A stretch of DNA of 29,889 nucleotides from a virus: positions 1-29,889 of the IMG/VR virus record IMGVR_UViG_3300042517_000733; one strand, written 5' to 3'. Numbering within the stretch: position 1 is the stretch's first letter; every line of letters begins with the position of its first letter. A model generated the notes under the pieces. The model was given only the letters and a program-made list of their open reading frames with translations, had not been told where the DNA came from and did no database searches. Both the position numbers and the translations under genes were made by a program. Shown piece by piece: positions 8,048-15,681 of this stretch.

Positions 8048-8461
8048 ATGTTTAACCAAAATACTTCTGCAGACACCAAAATTGCCGTGCTTGAAGAAAG
8101 ACTTTCATCTTATGAATTGCTATTGAAAAAGATAGATGAAGCAATTCAAATTATGGGAAGGACAAGTCAGAATATCAGTAAGATGTTGGCTGTTCATGAG
8201 GAAAAGATAGAACAGTGCCATAGAGCAGATGATTATGTTGGAAGATTAATTGAAGAATTAAAAATAGAAAATAAAGATCAGCATGAAGTAGTTTCTAAAA
8301 GAATTGATTCATTAGAGACTAAAGTAGAAGACCTTGGAAAATTTCGTTGGATAATCGCAGGAGCAGCAATCCTCTTATCCTTCGCAGTATCACAATCTCA
8401 TATAGTGGTGGATATCTTGACACCAGACCAGCAACCTGCTAGAATAGAATCTAGCAAATAG
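8048..8461 (+). CDS. Coiled-coil protein with C-terminal transmembrane helix
   Basis: A 137-residue protein. Residues 8-110 are heptad-rich and charged, consistent with a long coiled coil. Residues about 113-130 (FRWIIAGAAILLSFAVSQ) form a single membrane helix near the C-terminus, followed by a short polar tail. Similar small coiled-coil plus membrane-anchor proteins occur widely in marine phages and are sometimes suspected as holin or membrane accessory factors, but no role is established here. It directly abuts the preceding gene (TAAATG). There is an 11-base gap before gp61. Confidence 0.75.
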   Translation: MFNQNTSADTKIAVLEERLSSYELLLKKIDEAIQIMGRTSQNISKMLAVHEEKIEQCHRADDYVGRLIEELKIENKDQHEVVSKRIDSLETKVEDLGKFRWIIAGAAILLSFAVSQSHIVVDILTPDQQPARIESSK

Positions 8462-8472
8462 ATTATCTTGTA

Positions 8473-9474
8473 ATGAGTTTTGTTGACTCCAAATACATTG
8501 GACTTATTTCATCTAGGCTTCAAAAATTTAAGCAAGTAAAAAACAATCTTTATAATTTCAGATGCCCTTACTGTGGAGATTCGCAGAGGTATAAAAACAA
8601 AGCAAGGGGGTATATCTACCAGTCAAAGAACGATCACAATTACAAGTGCCATAATTGTGGTGTATCTAGGTCTTTTACAAACTTCTTAAAGGATATGGAT
8701 AATGTCCTTTACGATCAATATGTAATGGAGAGGTATAAAAATGGATTGACTGGAAAAAACTCAAACACTGCTGATCCAAAATTCAATTTTACTGCTCCAA
8801 AATTTTCAAAAAAGTCTTTTGATCTCCCTACTATATTAGAACTTCCGGAAGATCATACCGCAAAAAAGTATTTAAGTAGCAGAAAAATTCCAGAAAAATA
8901 TCTATCGCAATTATATTATTGTGATAGATTTAAAGAATGGACTAATTCTCAAAAGCAAACATTCACTTCCATTGAAAATGATGAACCGAGGATTATTATT
9001 CCTTTAATAAACAAAGGTGAAATCTTTGGATTTCAAGGAAGAAGTTTGAAGAAAAATTCGAAGGTTAAATACATTACAATCATTTTGAATGATTCACATC
9101 CAAAAATTTATGGACTAGATAATGTTGATTGGGACAAGACAGTTTATATTGTTGAAGGTCCTTTTGATAGTATGTTTATAGACAACTCAATTGCTATGGT
9201 TGGTTCTGATATCGATCATATGTTTTTACTTTCGAATTATGAAGTTGATTTTGTAGTTGTTTATGATAATGAAAAACGGAATAAACAGATTGTTGATAAG
9301 ATGACAAAAGCAATTGAATTAAAATTGCCCATCGTCATTTGGCCTAATGATATCCAGCAAAAGGATATTAATGATATGATTTTGTCTGGACTAAACGTTC
9401 AGTCTATGTTAAAATCAAACACTTATTGTGGATTAGAAGCAAAAGCAAAACTTATTGGTTGGAAACGAGTATGA
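8473..9474 (+). CDS. 61: gp61, DNA primase
   Basis: A 333-residue T4-type primase subunit that makes RNA primers and joins the gp41 helicase hexamer to form the primosome. The N-terminal zinc-binding domain has Cys31, Cys34, Cys59 and Cys62 (CPYC and CHNC pairs). A Toprim-like core carries VYIVEGPFDSMF at about residues 224-235, with the conserved Glu228, followed by VVVYDNE with acidic metal-binding residues. The length matches T4 gp61 (about 340). Its stop overlaps the nrdA ATG as ATGA, so primase and ribonucleotide reductase are translationally linked. Confidence 0.92.
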   Translation: MSFVDSKYIGLISSRLQKFKQVKNNLYNFRCPYCGDSQRYKNKARGYIYQSKNDHNYKCHNCGVSRSFTNFLKDMDNVLYDQYVMERYKNGLTGKNSNTADPKFNFTAPKFSKKSFDLPTILELPEDHTAKKYLSSRKIPEKYLSQLYYCDRFKEWTNSQKQTFTSIENDEPRIIIPLINKGEIFGFQGRSLKKNSKVKYITIILNDSHPKIYGLDNVDWDKTVYIVEGPFDSMFIDNSIAMVGSDIDHMFLLSNYEVDFVVVYDNEKRNKQIVDKMTKAIELKLPIVIWPNDIQQKDINDMILSGLNVQSMLKSNTYCGLEAKAKLIGWKRV

Positions 9475-11771
9475 GCAACGGACTAAAAGTTAATAAGAGA
9501 GATGGATCCATCGAACCACTTGATCTAGACAAGATGCATTTGATGGTAGAAGAGGCATGTAAGGGACTTGCAGGGGTTTCTGCAAGTCAAGTTGAGATGC
9601 AATCTGGTATTCAATTCTATGATGGCATTACTACGGCAGAGATTCAAGAAATCTTAATCCGAAGTGCTAGTGATTTGATTGATTTGGATCATCCAAATTA
9701 TCAATTTGTTGCTGCTAGACTTCTTCTGTTCTCTTTGAGAAAAGGTCTTTATGGAGGAATCAAAGAATTCCCCCATCTAGAGCAGCACATTTATTCTTGT
9801 GTTGAGAAAAATATTTACGATAGTGATATCTTTATTAAATATTCAAAGGAAGATATTGATAAGGTCAATGGTTTTATCGACCATGATCGTGACATGCTCT
9901 TCACCTATGCAGGTCTTCGTCAGGTAGTTGACAAGTATCTAGTGCAAGATCGAAGTGCTGGTAAAGTGTATGAAACTCCCCAGTTCATGTATATTATGAT
10001 TGCTCTGACTATTTTTGCAGAGTATCCAAAAGAGAAACGTTTAGACTACGTTCATAGGTATTACAATGCAATCTCAAAGCACAAAATCAACATCCCAACT
10101 CCCATCATGGCAGGAGTTAGAACACCTCTTAGACAATTTGCAAGCTGTGTTCTTGTTGATGTTGATGACACCCTCGACAGCATCTTTAGTAGTGACATGG
10201 CTATTGGCAGGTATGTTGCTCAAAGGGCGGGAATCGGTATCAACGCAGGTCGCATCCGTGGCATCAACAGTAAAATTAGAGGCGGAGAGGTTGCCCATAC
10301 TGGTGTTGTACCGTTTCTCAAAAAATTTGAGGCAACTGTCCGATGCTGCACTCAAAATGGCATCCGAGGTGGATCTGCAACGGTCCATTTTCCAATCTGG
10401 CATCAAGAAATAGAAGACATTCTTGTCCTTAAGAACAATAAAGGAACTGAAGATAACCGTGTTCGTAAGTTAGATTACTCTATTCAAATCAGCAAACTGT
10501 TCTATGAACGATTTATCCAAAACGAAGAGATTTCACTCTTTTCCCCCCACGACGTTCCTGGTTTGTATGATGCTTTTGGCACTGATCGATTTGACGAGTT
10601 ATATGTGGGTTATGAACGAGATCCATCTATTCCAAGAAAAACTATCGGAGGTCAAGAACTCATTCTCAATCTTCTGAAAGAACGTGCAGAAACTGGTCGT
10701 ATTTACATCATGAATATCGATCACTGCAACTCTCACTCATCCTTTAAGGATAAAGTGAATATGAGTAATCTTTGTCAGGAGATCACTCTTCCTACAGATC
10801 CTCTTCAGCATATTGATGATGATATGGGGGAGATTGCTCTTTGCATTCTGTCTGCCATCAATGTTGGTAAGGTAAAGTCCGATGAAGAACTTGAAGAACT
10901 TTGTGATCTTTCTGTTCGTGGATTGGATGAACTGATTGATTATCAGGATTATCCTGTAAAGGCAGCAGAGATTGCTACAAAGGCACGTAGGTCCCTTGGA
11001 ATCGGTTTCATTGGTCTCGCACACTATCTTGCCAAACTTGGGTTCAATTATGACTCTCAAGAGGCATGGGATGCAGTTCATGGTTTAACCGAAGCATTCC
11101 AATATTATCTTCTGAAGGCATCTAATCAACTTGCCAAAGAAAAGGGTTATTGTGAGTACTTTGGAAGAACAAAATATTCTGATGGAATTCTGCCGATTGA
11201 TACATACAAGAGAGATGTAGATGAAATTTCTTCTATCCCATTAGAGCATGATTGGGAAACTTTACGTACCAACATTCAGACATATGGATTACGACATAGC
11301 ACGTTGTCCGCACAAATGCCATCGGAGAGCAGTTCCGTTGTGTCAAATGCCACCAATGGCATCGAGCCTCCTAGGGGATTCCTGTCCGTTAAAAAGTCCA
11401 AAAAAGGACCTCTTAAGCAGATTGTCCCTCAATATCAGAGTCTTAAAAACAATTACACTCTCCTTTGGGATATGGAGTCTAATCGTGGTTATATTAATGT
11501 TGTTGCTGTGATGCAGAAGTTTTTCGACCAAGCAATTTCCGGAAACTGGAGTTATAATCCAGAAAACTATGCAGATAACGAAGTTCCTGTTAGTGTGATG
11601 GCACAAGACTTCTTGACAACTTATAAGTATGGATGGAAGACTTCTTATTATCAAAACACATATGATAATAAGACTGATGAGATCAAAGAACCATCTCAAA
11701 ATATTAATGATTTAATTGACGACATCTTAAGTTCATCTGGAGAAGAAGATTGTGAAAGTTGCAAAATTTAG
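9471..11771 (+). CDS. nrdA: NrdA, class Ia ribonucleotide reductase large subunit
   Basis: A 766-residue alpha subunit that reduces ribonucleoside diphosphates to dNDPs for phage DNA synthesis. I start at ATG 9471, which overlaps the gp61 stop (ATGA), rather than an upstream TTG. An N-terminal ATP-cone-like region (about 1-90) is present. Active-site cysteines are C226 (in ASCVLVD), C435 with Glu437 (NLCQE) and C458 (ALCILSA), equivalent to E. coli C225, C439/E441 and C462. The PSESSSVVSNATNG loop is present near residue 620. The C-terminus ends in DCESCKI, the mobile thiol pair that exchanges with thioredoxin or glutaredoxin. All key residues look intact. Confidence 0.96.
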   Translation: MSNGLKVNKRDGSIEPLDLDKMHLMVEEACKGLAGVSASQVEMQSGIQFYDGITTAEIQEILIRSASDLIDLDHPNYQFVAARLLLFSLRKGLYGGIKEFPHLEQHIYSCVEKNIYDSDIFIKYSKEDIDKVNGFIDHDRDMLFTYAGLRQVVDKYLVQDRSAGKVYETPQFMYIMIALTIFAEYPKEKRLDYVHRYYNAISKHKINIPTPIMAGVRTPLRQFASCVLVDVDDTLDSIFSSDMAIGRYVAQRAGIGINAGRIRGINSKIRGGEVAHTGVVPFLKKFEATVRCCTQNGIRGGSATVHFPIWHQEIEDILVLKNNKGTEDNRVRKLDYSIQISKLFYERFIQNEEISLFSPHDVPGLYDAFGTDRFDELYVGYERDPSIPRKTIGGQELILNLLKERAETGRIYIMNIDHCNSHSSFKDKVNMSNLCQEITLPTDPLQHIDDDMGEIALCILSAINVGKVKSDEELEELCDLSVRGLDELIDYQDYPVKAAEIATKARRSLGIGFIGLAHYLAKLGFNYDSQEAWDAVHGLTEAFQYYLLKASNQLAKEKGYCEYFGRTKYSDGILPIDTYKRDVDEISSIPLEHDWETLRTNIQTYGLRHSTLSAQMPSESSSVVSNATNGIEPPRGFLSVKKSKKGPLKQIVPQYQSLKNNYTLLWDMESNRGYINVVAVMQKFFDQAISGNWSYNPENYADNEVPVSVMAQDFLTTYKYGWKTSYYQNTYDNKTDEIKEPSQNINDLIDDILSSSGEEDCESCKI

Positions 11772-11793
11772 AGTTAATTCGGAAGAGTCTACT

Positions 11794-12930
11794 ATGGGAA
11801 TGACAGTATTCAACACATCACAAGTGGATTCCAAAAAGCAACCAATGTTTTTTGGCAATCCTCTTGGAGTTCAAAGATACGATCAATACAAATATCCAGT
11901 CTTTGATAAATTAACTCAACAACAACTTGGATACTTCTGGAGACCTGAGGAGGTCTCCCTCCAAAAGGATCGTGCCGATTACCATACACTGCGACCAGAA
12001 CAGAAGCACATTTTCACATCTAACTTGAAGTATCAGATTCTTCTAGATTCAGTTCAGGGTCGTGGTCCTGGTATGGCATTTATTCCATACTGCTCCCTTC
12101 CTGAACTGGAAGCATGTATGACTGTATGGGAATTTATGGAGATGATCCATTCTAGATCCTATACTTACATTATCAAGAATGTATATTCAGATCCTTCTGA
12201 AGTGTTTGATACTATTTTGAATAATGAAAGGATTCTAGAAAGAGCATCATCAGTGACAGAATCTTACGATGAATTCATTAACTCTGCACAGGAGTATGGA
12301 ACTTCTAATGCCTGGTTGTATGCACAAGAACGTGCAGGTTCTGCCAGGGAAGATAGAATTGAACTTAAAAGAAAACTTTACAGAGCAATTGCCAATGTCA
12401 ACATTCTCGAAGGTATCAGGTTTTATGTCTCGTTCGCTTGCAGCTTTGCGTTTGGTGAACTCAAACTTATGGAAGGATCCGCTAAAATTATCTCTCTCAT
12501 CGCAAGAGACGAAAATCAGCACCTTGTCATTACTCAAAACATCCTCAATAAGTGGAGTGAAGGGGATGATCCAGAAATGCAGCAAATTGCTAAAGAAGAA
12601 CAAGATTGGGTAATCTCTGCCTTCAGGAATTGCGTAGATCAGGAAAAGGAGTGGGCACAGTATCTATTCAAAGATGGTTCTATGATTGGTTTGAATGATA
12701 AACTACTCAACAATTATGTTGAGTGGATTGCTAATCGAAGAATGAGAGCAATTGGAATCAAACCAATTTATGATATTGCTGCTAAAAATAATCCACTTCC
12801 TTGGACGGAGCATTGGATTAGTTCTAAAGGTCTTCAAGTAGCACCACAAGAAACAGAAGTTGAATCTTATGTTGTTGGTGGCATTAAGCAAGATGTGAAG
12901 ACAGATACTTTTGCAGGATTTAAACTTTGA
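11794..12930 (+). CDS. nrdB: NrdB, class Ia ribonucleotide reductase small subunit
   Basis: A 378-residue beta subunit that holds the diiron-tyrosyl radical for NrdA. I prefer ATG 11794, since GGAAG at 11781 gives good spacing and the family N-terminus is TVFNT...QPMFFG. ATG 11800 is also possible. A GTG at 11752 would add an unmatched leader. Metal ligands are D85, E116, H119, E206, E240 and H243, and the radical Tyr is Y123 (HSRSY). The C-terminal peptide TFAGFKL is the tail that binds the large subunit. It starts 22 bases after nrdA and is followed by a strong terminator, so gp61-nrdA-nrdB form one unit. Confidence 0.95.
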   Translation: MGMTVFNTSQVDSKKQPMFFGNPLGVQRYDQYKYPVFDKLTQQQLGYFWRPEEVSLQKDRADYHTLRPEQKHIFTSNLKYQILLDSVQGRGPGMAFIPYCSLPELEACMTVWEFMEMIHSRSYTYIIKNVYSDPSEVFDTILNNERILERASSVTESYDEFINSAQEYGTSNAWLYAQERAGSAREDRIELKRKLYRAIANVNILEGIRFYVSFACSFAFGELKLMEGSAKIISLIARDENQHLVITQNILNKWSEGDDPEMQQIAKEEQDWVISAFRNCVDQEKEWAQYLFKDGSMIGLNDKLLNNYVEWIANRRMRAIGIKPIYDIAAKNNPLPWTEHWISSKGLQVAPQETEVESYVVGGIKQDVKTDTFAGFKL

Positions 12931-12933
12931 TTT

Positions 12934-12960
12934 AGAGGGTCTTCGGACCCTCTTTTTTTA
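12934..12960 (+). terminator. Intrinsic terminator with UUCG tetraloop
   Basis: AGAGGGTC (12934-12941) pairs perfectly with GACCCTCT (12946-12953) around a TTCG loop, then seven Ts follow. It is the classic stable UUCG form and closes the nrd operon. Confidence 0.95.
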
Positions 12961-12966
12961 TAAATA
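12959..12966 (+). promoter_or_regulatory. Late promoter TATAAATA
   Basis: An exact late-promoter box begins in the last bases of the nrd terminator T-tract and ends 21 bases before ATG 12988. Confidence 0.75.
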
Positions 12967-12987
12967 CTTGTAAAAAGTAAGAGTATT

Positions 12988-14319
12988 ATGTCTGGTCTTA
13001 ATAATATTAGAGAAGCATATAGTAAGGTTTACGAAGCTAAGTCTCCTAGTTTTGAAGTTAGGAAATCTTCTGGTGCAGGAGCCCTCACTCCAAGTGCAGC
13101 AAGACAGTTGGGACCAAAGGCAGTAGAACTCCAAAAGAAAAAGGCAGCAGCAGTGAAACTGCCTAAAGTAAATATTGAAGAAGTTGAACTTGGTGAAGCA
13201 CATTGGGATCCTGTAACTAAAACAATTGGCAGTGTAAAGAGAACTGGTTCAGATCCAGAAATTCAGAAAATGGCAAAAAGAGCAGCAGCATCTGGTCCTA
13301 AAAAGAGAGTTCCATTGGGACAAGGTACTAGAAATAAGGCATCTTCATTTACTCCATCATCAAGAGAGCAGGCAAAACAAGATAAGAAAAAATGGGATTC
13401 ATATTGGGAAACAATGCATAATAAGGAAGAAGTTGAAGCATCTAGAGATAGAATGAGATCTATCCTCCATGAAATGAAAACCAACTATGAAACCGTTTTG
13501 GATCTTGTTACAGAGGAAGAGGTGGAATTGGCAGAGAAGGCACCTCCTGGGGCAAAATCCGAAAGGATGGTGAAGCATATCAAGAAAGGTTACTCCAAAG
13601 ATGGACTGACCGATAGAGAAAGAGCAATTGCTTATGCGACTGCTTGGAAGCAATATAATAAAAAGAAAGTAGATGAAGAATATCTTTTAGAAAAGGCAAG
13701 AGGAACTAGACCTAAGAAAACAGTTCATGCATATGATGTTGACGAAACTCTCTTCGGACATGGTAAAAAGGGTAAACCAAACGTTCAGGTTCACGTTAAT
13801 GATGCATCAGGAAAGAGAGTTAAGAGTCTAAGCAACCAAGAGTTCAATACTCATAAGTTAGAAAAGGGACATTCTTATGATTTTAGTGAGTTCCAAAGTG
13901 CGAAGAAGTTTTCTCAAACTGCTAGTCCAAATAAGAAAGTAATTAAAGATGTTAAGAGAAAGCAGGCAAGAGGACAGAACGTTCACATCATCACTGCTCG
14001 TTCCAAGTTTGATAAACCAAGTGAATTCCAGGGACACCTCAAGAAGCACGGTGTTGATGTAGATAAGTCAAAAATTCACTACACTGGTGGAATGCAAGGT
14101 GGTGATGTTGGTGAGAAGAAAGTGAAGGTTGCTAATGCAGTGGCAAAGCAAAGTGGTGCTAAGAAAATCCATATGTATGATGATGCTGCCAAAGTTCATA
14201 AGGCATTTGAGAAGGAAAAGCAGAACGCACCAGTATCAAAGAAAATCAAAACTCACATGGTAGCACCAGATAAGAAAACTGGTGAATCTAAGGTACGTTC
14301 TTATCAAGCAACAAAGTAA
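12988..14319 (+). CDS. HAD-like phosphatase domain fused to a modular, protease-site-bearing N-terminus
   Basis: A 443-residue protein. The C-terminal part (about 243-425) is a HAD-superfamily domain: motif I DVDET at 250-254, an IITAR strand with the motif II Thr near residue 336, and a MYDDA acidic motif IV near residue 395. The N-terminal 235 residues are basic and modular. Four Ile/Leu-x-Glu junctions fit the T4 gp21 cleavage rule: IRE|A at 7-10, LGE|A at 68-71, LAE|K at 181-184 and LLE|K at 233-236, the last just before the HAD domain. The segment 184-227 (APPGAKSERMVKHIKKGY and onward) looks like a separate small helical module. It has its own late promoter. I infer a head-packaged protein that releases a HAD enzyme; the substrate is unknown. 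Confidence 0.75.
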   Translation: MSGLNNIREAYSKVYEAKSPSFEVRKSSGAGALTPSAARQLGPKAVELQKKKAAAVKLPKVNIEEVELGEAHWDPVTKTIGSVKRTGSDPEIQKMAKRAAASGPKKRVPLGQGTRNKASSFTPSSREQAKQDKKKWDSYWETMHNKEEVEASRDRMRSILHEMKTNYETVLDLVTEEEVELAEKAPPGAKSERMVKHIKKGYSKDGLTDRERAIAYATAWKQYNKKKVDEEYLLEKARGTRPKKTVHAYDVDETLFGHGKKGKPNVQVHVNDASGKRVKSLSNQEFNTHKLEKGHSYDFSEFQSAKKFSQTASPNKKVIKDVKRKQARGQNVHIITARSKFDKPSEFQGHLKKHGVDVDKSKIHYTGGMQGGDVGEKKVKVANAVAKQSGAKKIHMYDDAAKVHKAFEKEKQNAPVSKKIKTHMVAPDKKTGESKVRSYQATK

Positions 14320-14322
14320 TAC

Positions 14323-14351
14323 TTGACATTGTTCTCATAGGTCGTTAGAAT
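14323..14351 (+). promoter_or_regulatory. Host sigma70-type promoter TTGACA-17-TAGAAT
   Basis: TTGACA at 14323-14328, 17 bases, then TAGAAT at 14346-14351. It directs transcription to the GIY-YIG gene at 14401 and is probably an early promoter. Confidence 0.7.
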
Positions 14352-14370
14352 CACTCTGTTAGGGATGAAG

Positions 14371-14378
14371 GATAAATA
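14371..14378 (+). promoter_or_regulatory. Putative late promoter GATAAATA
   Basis: GATAAATA lies 22 bases before ATG 14401, downstream of the sigma70-type promoter, so this gene may be expressed both early and late. Confidence 0.5.
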
Positions 14379-14400
14379 AGGCTTAATTATTAAAGGCTTT

Positions 14401-14829
14401 ATGACCTATGAGAACCCTTGGATATATCAAGGACAGGTGTTTGATTCACCTGACATATTGGATTACTTTGGTTTTGTTTATCGTATTGAATGCACTGAGA
14501 CTTCCAGAATTTATTTGGGGAGAAAGTATTTTTGGTCTTTTAGAAAACCGAAGGGTAAGTCTAGAAAAGTTAAACAGGAAAGTGATTGGAAAAAGTATTA
14601 TGGATCCTGTCCAGAATTAAAAGAAGATGTAAAGAAGTATGGTAAGGATAAGTTTAAAAGATTCATACTATCATTACATAAAACAATAGGTAAAACTAAT
14701 TACGAAGAAACTAAACAGTTGTTTCTGAACAATGTTTTAACTGAATCTCTTGACACTGGAGAGCCTAGGTACTATAATAGCAATATCCTAGGGAGATACT
14801 TCAGGAAAGATTATTATGAATCGACTTGA
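14401..14829 (+). CDS. GIY-YIG-type endonuclease-like protein (SegE-like)
   Basis: A 142-residue protein with the shape of SegE/GIY-YIG proteins of T4-like phages. The GIY motif appears as GFVYRI (24-29) and the YIG motif as IYLGRK (37-42), then aromatic KYFW. A second block, SDWKKYYGSCPELKEDV followed by KYGKDKF, matches the family's conserved helix. GIY-YIG enzymes cut DNA near their own gene to spread it. No recognisable intron is nearby, so it would be free-standing. Activity is not guaranteed, because the catalytic Arg and Glu positions cannot be assigned with certainty. A perfect sigma70 promoter lies inside its 3' end. Confidence 0.75.
   Translation: MTYENPWIYQGQVFDSPDILDYFGFVYRIECTETSRIYLGRKYFWSFRKPKGKSRKVKQESDWKKYYGSCPELKEDVKKYGKDKFKRFILSLHKTIGKTNYEETKQLFLNNVLTESLDTGEPRYYNSNILGRYFRKDYYEST
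14750..14778 (+). promoter_or_regulatory. Perfect-consensus sigma70 promoter inside the GIY-YIG coding region
   Basis: TTGACA (14750-14755), 17 bases, TATAAT (14773-14778). The predicted start is near 14785, about 30 bases before ATG 14816. It would drive the 62-residue gene and possibly the RlpA-like gene. Confidence 0.65.
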
Positions 14830-15004
14830 GTTGAGAGAATTGTGTAGACTTGAAATTGATCGAAGAATTGACAGAATGCACGAATTGTGTTTGAATGGTA
14901 AGTCTAAAGAAGCAACTGCTTTGTATCTTGAAATTCAAGAATGGGTAGTTCAAAATGAGGAACTTGAAGTGGTATCACTAGAGTATATTTCAGACATTCT
15001 TTAG
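14816..15004 (+). CDS. Small acidic helical protein, unknown function
   Basis: A 62-residue protein, nearly all helical by composition, with alternating Glu/Arg/Leu. It starts 14 bases inside the end of the GIY-YIG gene, in another frame, and has its own perfect sigma70-type promoter just upstream. No family motif is visible. The charged helical pattern is typical of small early phage proteins that bind host factors, but that is inference only. Confidence 0.65.
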   Translation: MNRLELRELCRLEIDRRIDRMHELCLNGKSKEATALYLEIQEWVVQNEELEVVSLEYISDIL

Positions 15005-15009
15005 AATTA

Positions 15010-15016
15010 CTAAATA
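15010..15016 (+). promoter_or_regulatory. Possible late promoter CTAAATA
   Basis: CTAAATA lies just after the 62-residue gene stop and upstream of the RlpA-like gene. The distance to its ATG at 15136 is long (119 bases), which would give a leader covering the GC-rich element described below. Confidence 0.35.
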
Positions 15017-15052
15017 ATCACTCATAATGATTTTTAGAATGAGTCTTTGATT

Positions 15053-15130
15053 ATGAAATTAGAGCCCAGGAAGGTGCCTACCGAGAGGTGTGGTGTACCC
15101 CCCTTCTATTGGGATGTAGAATTCAATTAA
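15053..15130 (+). other. GC-rich leader element: possible structured RNA or 25-codon ORF
   Basis: This stretch upstream of the RlpA-like gene is clearly richer in G and C than its surroundings. It can fold: CCC (15065-15067) with GGG (15111-15113), GAAGG (15070-15074) with CCTTC (15102-15106), and an inner ACC-GAGA-GGT hairpin (15080-15089) with a GNRA-type tetraloop. It is also an open ATG-to-TAA frame of 25 codons (15053-15130) with Pro and Cys residues, but without an evident Shine-Dalgarno. I cannot decide between a leader RNA and a peptide; the structured-leader reading seems slightly better. Confidence 0.4.
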
Positions 15131-15135
15131 ATTTA

Positions 15136-15498
15136 ATGCTTTTTAAAACAATTTCAATACTTGCCTTTGGTCTTGTTGGACTGGCACCCATCACAGCAAA
15201 GGCAGCAAGCGGATGTTCCCTTGCATCACATTATGGAGTAGGTGATGGATATCACGGACAAACTACTGCCAATGGAGAAAGATATAATGCATATGGGTTG
15301 TCAACTGCCCATAAATTTCTTCCCTTCGGTACTAAATTAAAAGTTACCAACCAATCAAATGGTCGTTCTGTAATTGTAAAAGTGAATGACAGAGGACCTT
15401 TTGTTGCTGGTAGATCTCTTGATTTGTCCTATGGTGCATTTAGTAAAATCGCATCTCCTGGACAAGGGGTTGCCAATGTATGCTATACTAGGGTATAA
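15136..15498 (+). CDS. Secreted RlpA-like double-psi beta-barrel protein (putative lytic transglycosylase)
   Basis: A 120-residue exported protein. I start at ATG 15136 because it yields a clean signal peptide: basic MLFK, a hydrophobic core (ISILAFGLVGLA), and AKA at 21-23 as the likely cleavage site. The mature part is an RlpA-like double-psi beta barrel. The residues equivalent to the Pseudomonas RlpA catalytic set appear intact: Glu48 (ANGERY), His59 (TAHKFLPFGT) and Asp85 (NDRGPF). RlpA enzymes cleave naked glycan strands of peptidoglycan. No lipobox or SPOR domain is present, so it is a minimal periplasmic form. It is remote from the lysis genes and sits next to host-type promoters, so an envelope-remodelling role before lysis is plausible. 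Confidence 0.85.
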   Translation: MLFKTISILAFGLVGLAPITAKAASGCSLASHYGVGDGYHGQTTANGERYNAYGLSTAHKFLPFGTKLKVTNQSNGRSVIVKVNDRGPFVAGRSLDLSYGAFSKIASPGQGVANVCYTRV

Positions 15499-15507
15499 TA
15501 TACATAC

Positions 15508-15536
15508 TTGACAACTGAATACTAGGGAGTTATAAT
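15508..15536 (+). promoter_or_regulatory. Perfect-consensus sigma70 promoter for tRNA-Gly
   Basis: TTGACA (15508-15513), 17 bases, TATAAT (15531-15536). The predicted start is near 15543, eight bases before the tRNA. The -10 box is the centre of a perfect inverted repeat GGGAGT-TATAAT-ACTCCC (15525-15542). Confidence 0.85.
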
Positions 15537-15550
15537 ACTCCCTTACATAT

Positions 15551-15621
15551 GCGGGTATAGTGTAGTGGTAACATGCCATCCTTCCAAGTTGTAGTCAGGG
15601 GTTCGAATCCCCTTACCCGCT
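15551..15621 (+). tRNA. tRNA-Gly (anticodon TCC)
   Basis: The cloverleaf fits. The acceptor GCGGGTA pairs perfectly with TACCCGC, the D arm is GTGT/ACAT with a GG in its loop, the anticodon loop CTTCCAA gives anticodon TCC (codon GGA), and the T arm is AGGGG-TTCGAAT-CCCCT. No CCA is encoded. The anticodon stem CCATC/GTTGT has two mismatches (27-43 C-U and 30-40 U-U), which is unusual. It has its own consensus promoter. Confidence 0.9.
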
Positions 15622-15623
15622 TC

Positions 15624-15639
15624 CCCAGAAACATCTGGG
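15624..15639 (+). terminator. Hairpin after tRNA-Gly (terminator or processing signal)
   Basis: CCCAGA (15624-15629) pairs with TCTGGG (15634-15639) around AACA. It is followed by AATTATAAATA rather than a true T-run, so it is a weak terminator or a 3' processing hairpin. Confidence 0.5.
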
Positions 15640-15642
15640 AAT

Positions 15643-15650
15643 TATAAATA
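15643..15650 (+). promoter_or_regulatory. Late promoter TATAAATA before the porin gene
   Basis: An exact late-promoter box lies 31 bases upstream of ATG 15682. Confidence 0.7.
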
Positions 15651-15681
15651 AACACTGTAGTTGTAATTCTTAACAAACTAT

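Noticed and set aside
11343-11699. 118-residue minus-strand ORF inside nrdA
   Set aside because: It is opposite the conserved NrdA C-terminal region, with no start signal and no recognisable protein pattern.
12269-12613. 114-residue plus-strand ORF inside nrdB
   Set aside because: It is an out-of-frame shadow of NrdB, which has all metal ligands intact in its own frame.
15053-15130. A decayed tRNA in the GC-rich leader
   Set aside because: No T-loop with flanking stem and no acceptor pairing could be found.
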